DNA of 64,000 nt from Ancylostoma caninum (lineage: Eukaryota; Nematoda; Chromadorea; Rhabditida; Ancylostomatidae). A program made the translations under genes and the position numbers. The stretch lies in assembly GCA_037903475.1 (NCBI GenBank), contig JBAJFG010000442.1, forward strand, positions 521,001 through 585,000, written 5' to 3'. This document shows positions 58,701-64,000 of the stretch, in pieces. Below the pieces are notes generated by a model, which did not search any database, had not been told where the DNA came from, and worked only from the letters and a program-made list of their open reading frames with translations. Every line of letters starts with the position of its first letter. Position 1 is the stretch's first letter.

Positions 58701-61565
58701 AGGTTGTACCCAAAATAAGTGTTCCTAATGTTTTGCAGAATGAGAAGCAGTGAAAACTCACTTTTCGAACTGGTCGTCGGCGCCGTTTTGCACATTGCGC
58801 CACACGATTTCAATGTAATCGTCTCTGTCGTACCTGAGACACTTTCACCAGATGTGCAAAGATATCTCGACGTTAATCATGCTTACTTTAGATTGTTCAA
58901 GTCTAGCAGTGTAGTCTTATAACAAAATATAGAGTTTACTACTGCAGAACGTTCCAAATTGTCACTTTTCTTGATTTGATAGTCATTTCGTCCGCGGGTA
59001 TTCACCCTCGACTATTTATCCCATCCATGATTTATCAAAGCCGCCTTACCTGCTCTGCTCATGGAAGAAACCAACAGCGTGCATAAGCTCGTGCACAATC
59101 GTCCCCACCTGGATGCATCCGGAGTCTAACGAAAGCGGTTGGCGACCACCAGTCCTTAATATGACCGCGATCGAGTGGTAATCTATACTATAGAAGCTGC
59201 CCCTTACTTGCCAACTAAGCTGTAGCATCCGTCGTCTGGATGGATGAAGATGTAGTCCACGTGTCTTCTGACATCACGTGGAACGAAACGAACGCACGTT
59301 TTGTCATGGTATTCCTCAAATAAGTATAATGTACACAACAAAGTTTTTTGAGGTGCTATCTTTATGAGGCAAGTATAGTCCTTACGCGCAATCGGCGGAA
59401 AATTTTCGAGCGCGCCCAGCATGCGGCGCGTGCGCGATGCGGCCCTCTTGTGGCAGCGGTCCTCAGTCGTTCGTCAGATTCTTGGCCCAGGTGAGTGTTT
59501 TTCTTTCATTTTTTCTTTAACTGAAGTTTGTCTGAAGCTGTGAGGCATGTGGCTGTAGACCGGACGGCCCATCATGCCTCATATTTTGCACGTTTCCCCG
59601 TGCATGTCCCAAATGCTTGTTTTATTGTTTTTATGAGGCATGCTGGACCGTCCGGTGGGCCATCCGGTCGACATCGGTAAGCAACAGGCCTCACACCTTT
59701 AGATAAACTTCAATTAAGGGAAAAAAACGAAGGGAAAACACTCACCTGGGGCAAAAATCTGACGAACCACGGGGGACCGCTGCCACAAGAGGGCCGCACC
59801 GCGCACGCGCCCCATGCTGGGCGCGCTCATAAATTTTCCGCCGATTGCGCGTAAGGACTTTATAATGCAATGTTATATTTGCATTTGCATGCATATATTG
59901 ATGGGAAGATCTTCCCACTCCACTTGAGGCTGTTTTGTTGAAACAGCGGGGTTTCGATCATAATTTTCGTACAGAGGGCGTCAATAGTTGTTGCCCACTT
60001 CAAAACGAGGTCGCGTCTCACTACCTATGCGGCGCAGTAGATCAACTTGGGAGAAGAGATTGTCGAATGTTTGCCGCTTTTGTGCACAACAGTGTAAATA
60101 TGTGTAAGAAGGCCCACGCTCAAAGAAATTAGCCGTACAAGCTGCATTCAAAGCGGCGATTCCGGAACTTTTGAAAAACACAGCGGCGGGCTGGCTGGTC
60201 TGCCGCGCAGCATACGTAGGTGATGCGGCACGGCCTTGTTACGAGGTGTGCAACAACGATTGACGCCCCAGTAACATTCAGCGTATAGGTCGGCTGTTTC
60301 GTAAGCAAAATAACTAAGCAGAACCTGCATAGCTTTCGCTATCACCGATCTCGAATATGATCCGTACTGTGACGACAACGTGTAGGGAATTTCTCCATTT
60401 GGCCATCTCCTAAAAATACATGTGAAAGTGCAACGATTTCAAAAAAAACTTCTTTCCTACTCTTTGTCAGCGGAAAGTGACAAATATTTTTTTTTACTTC
60501 CTTGATTAGTGCCGAAAAATGACTGTCGAATCAAAGAGATGCAAAGAACGAAATTAGCGCGAACGGACATTTGATCAGCTCAGCTCTTTTGATGAGCTCT
60601 GATCAGCCTTGTGCACTCTAGTCGTGGGAATTGGGAAAATTGTTTCAGTTTTCGATGAGCATAGTTGGGCGCAAATTTTTACGAGGGACGTATTTCCAGA
60701 AGCTGAAAAAGAGGGTATAGATGTCGATTTTCCATAATCACAGTACTTGACGCTGTGCCTGAATTTCTGCCATACCTGTACGCTTGCCGAATCGCATTTC
60801 TCCCTAGTTTGTTGCTATCATCGACGAATTTTTTGAGGTTGTCAATAGCAATGTCACCCTCCATCTTGTCACCCATTGTTGGATCATCCTTCACTTTTAT
60901 GCCTGAGTTGGACCGCTTTTACAGAAAAAACTAATGTGTAGTGACAAAGGAGAATAATGCATACCTAATTTTGTGATATCTCTATGAGAGGTGAAGCTTC
61001 GAAAGTCGTCTTCCGTTAGAACTGTTTCCACGTCTGGTTTACTCGTATCGATGATCTTAAGAAAAAAAAAAGGCTAAACGACTTATTTCGTTACTCATTT
61101 GCATTTTTTCTATTCATTTTATCGCGTTATGCACCCTTAAGGACCTGGACACATCATTTCAAGGCTGGGTAATCTCATAGAAATGGGTATGATACCCATG
61201 GGCAGCAGCTGAGTAAAGGCGACGTCACATATGGGTAAACATGGTGATCGGAGCCAGATACTTAGAGGGTGAATTTAGGTGCATTAGCACGTTTACCGTG
61301 AGTAGTCAATGATGCATCCAGGCCCAGTGCACATAACACTCTTGAGACCTCTTAGACGTAGTCCACCAATCACCGACGGCAGAGTGAGGCCACGCCCCCA
61401 CTTTGTCGTCGGCGCTCTCGCCTCTCTTGCTCACGGTCACAACGAGAAACAAATCCCATGCAATAAAATATGGAAAAGAAAATCACTCACGTCTTTCGGC
61501 GTTATAAGACCCGCACTCTGTACCATGCCATGGATATAGAAAAGAAGAAGTAAGCATAGAATCAT
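49791..61565 (-). CDS. Secreted astacin zinc metalloprotease with C-terminal ShK domain
   Basis: Nematode astacin (NAS) family endopeptidase; such enzymes act outside the cell in cuticle processing, moulting or host tissue entry. Exons on -, by phase: 61491-61565, 60965-61055, 60776-60902, 60325-60409, 59208-59314, 59050-59154, 58762-58833, 58595-58724, 53854-53973, [linker exons between], 52085-52390, 49874-50021, 49791-49813 (TAG). Signal peptide: [19 protein letters not shown]. Propeptide holds KMEGDI with the aspartate switch Asp72. Maturation is probably near the basic AYRRW (96-100). Zinc site [15 protein letters not shown] at 183-197, Met-turn SIMHY with Met245 and Tyr247, closing motif INKLYQC. 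The ShK domain has six cysteines starting [11 protein letters not shown]. The start is fixed by the signal peptide and a TTTCAG acceptor upstream. Intron 8 is 4.6 kb and transposon-rich. All catalytic residues are present, so it is probably active. Linker exons are uncertain. Confidence 0.9.
50022..52084. other. Astacin intron with an unassigned + strand frame
   Basis: This 2.1 kb intron holds an open frame on + ending at TGA 50820 whose last 40 codons look protein-like ([15 protein letters not shown], then [15 protein letters not shown]). I recognise no family and no partner exons. The intron also contains AT-rich sequence with a short AAAT-type run near 51105-51135. Confidence 0.35.
52085..52390 (-). 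CDS. Astacin gene: hydrophilic linker exon
   Basis: An open exon of 102 codons, phase 0 at both ends, from an acceptor TTTTGAG at 52391-52397 to a donor GTATTT at 52084. The product is hydrophilic, with acidic and Asn/Gln-rich segments (for example [20 protein letters not shown]) and two cysteines. It joins in frame to the ShK exon at 50021. No domain is recognised; it reads as a flexible spacer. Another acceptor, AATCAG at about 52343, would shorten it and change the phase. Confidence 0.6.
52640..53083 (-). CDS. Astacin gene: probable additional linker exons, borders unresolved
   Basis: Two or three coding pieces are likely here. One is 53028-53083, from acceptor GGAAG, reading [18 protein letters not shown] with two cysteines. 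A second may start at 52985 after a 42 bp intron. A third is an open frame of about 50 codons (52716-52870) with [13 protein letters not shown] and ending STPGSVYNE before a GTCC donor. Individual phases can be made to fit, but I could not find one unique chain. Splicing exon 9 straight to 52390 also keeps frame. Confidence 0.35.
54107..54672 (-). pseudogene. Mariner-type transposase remnant in astacin intron 8
   Basis: On the - strand, words of a DD34-type transposase C-terminal half appear across two frames: [14 protein letters not shown] in the position of the usual W-x-x-x-Q-D-x-A-P motif, then [27 protein letters not shown] and [17 protein letters not shown] before a stop at 54107. At least one frame change separates the two parts and the N-terminal half is not found. 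A second, inverted fragment of the same region lies at 55215-55404. Confidence 0.72.
55215..55404 (+). pseudogene. Inverted second fragment of the same transposase
   Basis: The reverse complement matches 54480-54670 at roughly 90 percent by eye: CCCATAAGTTCTTGCACACCA, GTACCACCACAGCA, TGGTCACACTAAGC, AACCTATAGGATTG and GAATTTGTCAACATTTGCTT. The two fragments make a 190 bp-arm inverted repeat with a spacer of about 545 bp. Confidence 0.72.
56790..56968. mobile_element. Palindromic MITE, CGTAATGGTTC ends, nested
   Basis: About 179 bp that fold into one hairpin: CGTAATGGTTCGAGTAGAA, GCAGCAACTGTT and TTGCTGCCAT on the left mirror the complement of ATGGCAGCAA, AACAGTTGCTGC and TTCTACTTGAACCATTACG on the right. 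It sits inside the larger hAT element. The open frames over it reflect the repeat. Confidence 0.8.
57940..58045 (+). repeat. AAAT microsatellite, possible LINE 3' end
   Basis: About 50 bp of AAAT/AATA repeats (57990-58040) follow TGCACACCTTTGCGGTGTATCAAG, a short hairpin. A tail of short tandem repeats after a hairpin is what the 3' end of RTE-type LINEs looks like, but no coding part is recognised upstream. This is an inference. Confidence 0.45.
59376..59861. mobile_element. 486 bp fold-back element in astacin intron 4
   Basis: The arms of about 220-230 bp are inverted copies: AGTCCTTACGCGCAATCGGC, GGAAAATTTT, GCGCGCCCAGCATG, GCGGCCCTCTTGTGGCAGCG, CAGGTGAGTG and CGACCGGACGGCCCA-like words mirror the right arm ending GCCGATTGCGCGTAAGGACT. 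The spacer of about 25 bp is T-rich. The flanks on both sides read TATA, compatible with a TA target. The left arm carries a sense-strand splice-donor-like CAGGTGAGTG. Confidence 0.88.
59862..60324. other. Remainder of astacin intron 4
   Basis: No exon is needed here for frame. The GC-richer patch at 60180-60240 (GGCGGGCTGGCTGGTCTGCC, CGTAGGTGATGCGGCACGGCC) loosely resembles the GC-rich cores of the fold-back at 13660-14303 and of the TA-flanked MITEs. Confidence 0.4.
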
Positions 61566-61627
61566 AGTGGAATAGTTGTAAAGCTATAAATCACGTGACA
61601 GAAGAATTTGAAAACAAGTGAAGGTTC

Positions 61628-61633
61628 CTGAAA
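61628..61633 (-). promoter_or_regulatory. Probable spliced-leader acceptor of the astacin gene
   Basis: On the - strand TTTTTGATTTCAG ends at 61628, 62 bases before the ATG at 61565. It fits the TTTCAG consensus and no upstream coding exon is needed. Confidence 0.65.
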
Positions 61634-64000
61634 TCAAAAAGTAATCTTCATGTGGTTTCTCAACCATTGATGAATGCAACTTGCATGGAATGGAGATAGA
61701 AATCAGATAGAGAGGGTAAGTGAAGCAGGTAACAAAGCAGGTAACTTGAGAATCTCGCGGAATTCGTGACGTGTATTTTTTCTCTGCATAATTTAAACCA
61801 ATCAGCAGCAAATCTTGATATTGTTTCATTGCAATAAAAAGAGAGAATATTCAATCGCCCATAAAGATCGGAGATTTGATCTAAAACCACTGGATTCATG
61901 GAAAAAGGTAACTATTCGTTTCGTCTCCTAATTAATTTATCTTCTCTCACTCTAGAACTGAATTATGCAGCAAAAGAAGATAAATGAAGCACAAGCAACA
62001 CAACAAACATCTTAGGACATCGAGTGAAAAGATGTATCAAGAGCAGTGATTGATGCGCAGTAGAGGAATGGAGATCCAACTGAGAAGACCAGACAAGCAC
62101 CCTCCTGACAGAAAGACACCCTGTTCGAAGGGCATGGTACCACGTGTCAGCATCAATAGAGACGAGTTTGTGTTACAATTACGTGAACTTCAACCACTTG
62201 GAAGTGTCAAGGTGCTCAGCTACAATAGGTTGTAATGTTGCAGACCCATTCTAGACATAGTTCACATTCTTGTACTGGTCTGCAGCTGGTTAGCAACTGT
62301 GCAAAAACTAGGAAGAAGTGTTTCCTTGAGTGGTTTTTTAGAAAAGTTCCGTTGTCGTATTGTTAGATTAAATATTTATTTTGAAGGTGATAGAGATTTA
62401 TTTGATGAGGTGGAGAAGACCTCCATAGTGAGAAGAGATTTCATTTCACATCAGAAGCCCTAAAAACCACAAAAGCAAAGCTAAGTGACTGTTGGGTAAT
62501 TCGATCGAAAATGTCGCGTTTGGATCTGAAGCGGGACTTCGCCTCGTCCAACATGGCTGAATTTAGCCTCTGAAACTTATCGTTCCAATAAATATGCACG
62601 AATTCCTGAATTCACTGGTTAGTAAGCGTTATCACCATTTTGTTCCACATTCACAGCATTTTTGTGCCGACAATGAATCTCGAAAACCTATTTGACCATA
62701 ATGGACAAGCTGTAAATCGCCTTCCCTCAAAGGAAGCCCCCTCCCTGCCACCTCGAGAACGAGAATCATCTCGGAGAATTTCTCCCAGTTGTTTGATAGG
62801 GTTCCTGATTGAAACGAAAAAAAATTAGGTGGAAAATGGAATGTTCATAGGATAATTTTGGAGATAATCAAATTCCCTAGCTTCTCGGCCGATCCCTTTT
62901 ACGGGTCATGGCTTTCGCCCCTCTTCAAAAAAAATTTTTTTCGTCCGCCACTGCCCTCCGTGTATGATATTTCCCAATTCACATACTTCACAGCGACTGC
63001 AATATTCGAAAAAAAAGCTTCATAAGAGATAAACACCTTCATGAAATTCCCTTTTTCACCAGTCCTCTTCATTCCTATCAAATGATAAAGCTTAAAATAA
63101 GAAGAGTTAAGGGACGAGGTCGGTCATCCTAGTTACATTCAAGCAACGAACTAGAGACATCTCAATCAAAGTCAGCTTTTGGAAACAAAGTAACAGAAGT
63201 AAGAAGTGAGCAGCGAATGGCTTCCTTTTAAGCGAAATGTTAGCTGTTGGGCGGAACTTGTGATGAGCGTCAGTTAGCCACTCAATCAACAAAGCGAGTA
63301 AAAGTCAACAAATCCCGGCGACGCGCGAGAAGATCTGAATCAGACCGAGCGGAGTGACCAGTCGGGAAGAGAGCCAACAACGTGCTAGCCTTTTTTCAAA
63401 GAGGTCAGCAAATCAAGGATAAATTTCGCGTATAAAAGACAATAGAGTTCAAAGTTCTAAAGGAAATACATACATAAGCAAAGGGTATAGTCGCTGCTAA
63501 TGCCATGCCGAAGGAACAACAATTCTGGAGAAAGCTAGTGCCTGAACAGGCTGCAGAAAATGACAGACCGTTGGTAGCAAAACAACAAAGCTGGGAAGGT
63601 GTGAAGTGAGCGAATTATGCTCATTTCCACGAGAGAAACAAACATTGACATGGTTTTTCCGTATTGGTAGCCAATAGCGGCAAAACATGCGGCACGTCGT
63701 AGCAGCGCACAAAGGTGCTCCTTTAACAGCTATCGGAACTGGTTTCGAGAAGAGGCCAAAAGGTCACCTCTATTACGACCCCCCCCCCCCCAGTCTACAA
63801 TGCGCCCCAAGAACGCCGTTTCGAGAATAAGTTAGCTTCTCGACCTTGCACTTTAGAAGCGACTCCACTTGAGAGAATAGCGTGCAGTATGAACTGTGAA
63901 CTTACAGACAAAAAGAGAGTATTGCTCGAAAACGAGTGAAGGTCAAAGGTTGTCTCGACAAGTGGCATTCAAAGGAGGGAACTGGAGAGGTACAAGTTAG
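61634..64000. other. Upstream region of the astacin gene, nothing coding
   Basis: No gene is recognised. The 62900-62953 stretch is a solo end of the CAGTGGCGGACG hAT family in reverse orientation. A C13-14 run lies at about 63779-63792. Confidence 0.4.
62900..62953 (-). mobile_element. Solo end of the CAGTGGCGG hAT family
   Basis: On the - strand it reads CAGTGGCGGACG, an A/T run, then GAAGAGGGGCG. The end word matches the elements at 33386 and 55914. The other end is not found. Confidence 0.5.

Noticed and set aside
1..64000. CRISPR arrays, operons or other bacterial systems
   Set aside because: Spliceosomal introns in all three genes, TTTCAG acceptors and eukaryotic transposons rule out a prokaryotic source. 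The tandem repeats lack spacer structure.

Overview
The window looks like nuclear DNA of a parasitic clade V nematode, most likely a strongylid or hookworm relative. The evidence is introns with gt..TTTCAG borders and sizes from about 42 bp to over 4 kb, spliced-leader-type acceptors just upstream of start codons, an astacin metalloprotease with an ShK domain, and very sparse genes in a sea of small DNA transposons, fold-back elements and minisatellites. Most open frames in any direction are chance frames. The species call is an inference from gene style, not from a database match.

Three protein genes can be reconstructed by splice phase and protein pattern. (1) A hydroxypyruvate isomerase family enzyme on the + strand (14912-18954, 8 exons, 259 aa), whose 2.6 kb second intron carries a dead mariner transposon. 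(2) An unrecognised, mostly disordered, probably nuclear protein on the + strand (30675-43783, about 13 exons, about 510-520 aa). It ends in a SUMO-type consensus (IKQE) next to an acidic SUMO-interaction-like motif (DDDIVIL). (3) A secreted astacin zinc metalloprotease on the - strand (61565 down to 49791) with signal peptide, propeptide with aspartate switch, complete zinc site and Met-turn, a hydrophilic linker and a C-terminal ShK domain. Genes 2 and 3 are convergent, separated by about 6 kb that holds a fold-back element and a CCA-ended tRNA-Gly pseudogene.

Layout. 1-14.9 kb: non-coding, with minisatellites, one complete TTAA-flanked MITE and a 640 bp fold-back. 14.9-19 kb: the isomerase gene. 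19-30.6 kb: non-coding and repeat-dense, including a nested stack in which a TTAA MITE sits in a fold-back element that sits between mariner-like ends; an unoccupied relative of the insertion site lies 2 kb upstream. 30.6-43.8 kb: the nuclear protein gene, its introns loaded with a GC-rich fold-back, a TA-flanked MITE, a hAT MITE, a 59 bp minisatellite, paired 22 bp perfect palindromes and an ATT microsatellite. 43.8-49.8 kb: intergenic. 49.8-61.6 kb: the astacin gene, with a 2.4 kb hAT element (perfect 8 bp target duplication), mariner remnants and a 490 bp fold-back in its introns. 61.6-64 kb: non-coding upstream region.

The three genes share no obvious pathway. The striking theme is the number of different non-autonomous DNA transposon families with recognisable ends and target duplications, several nested, and the assembly of real genes from tiny exons between them. 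All family names rest on motif and end-sequence recognition by eye.
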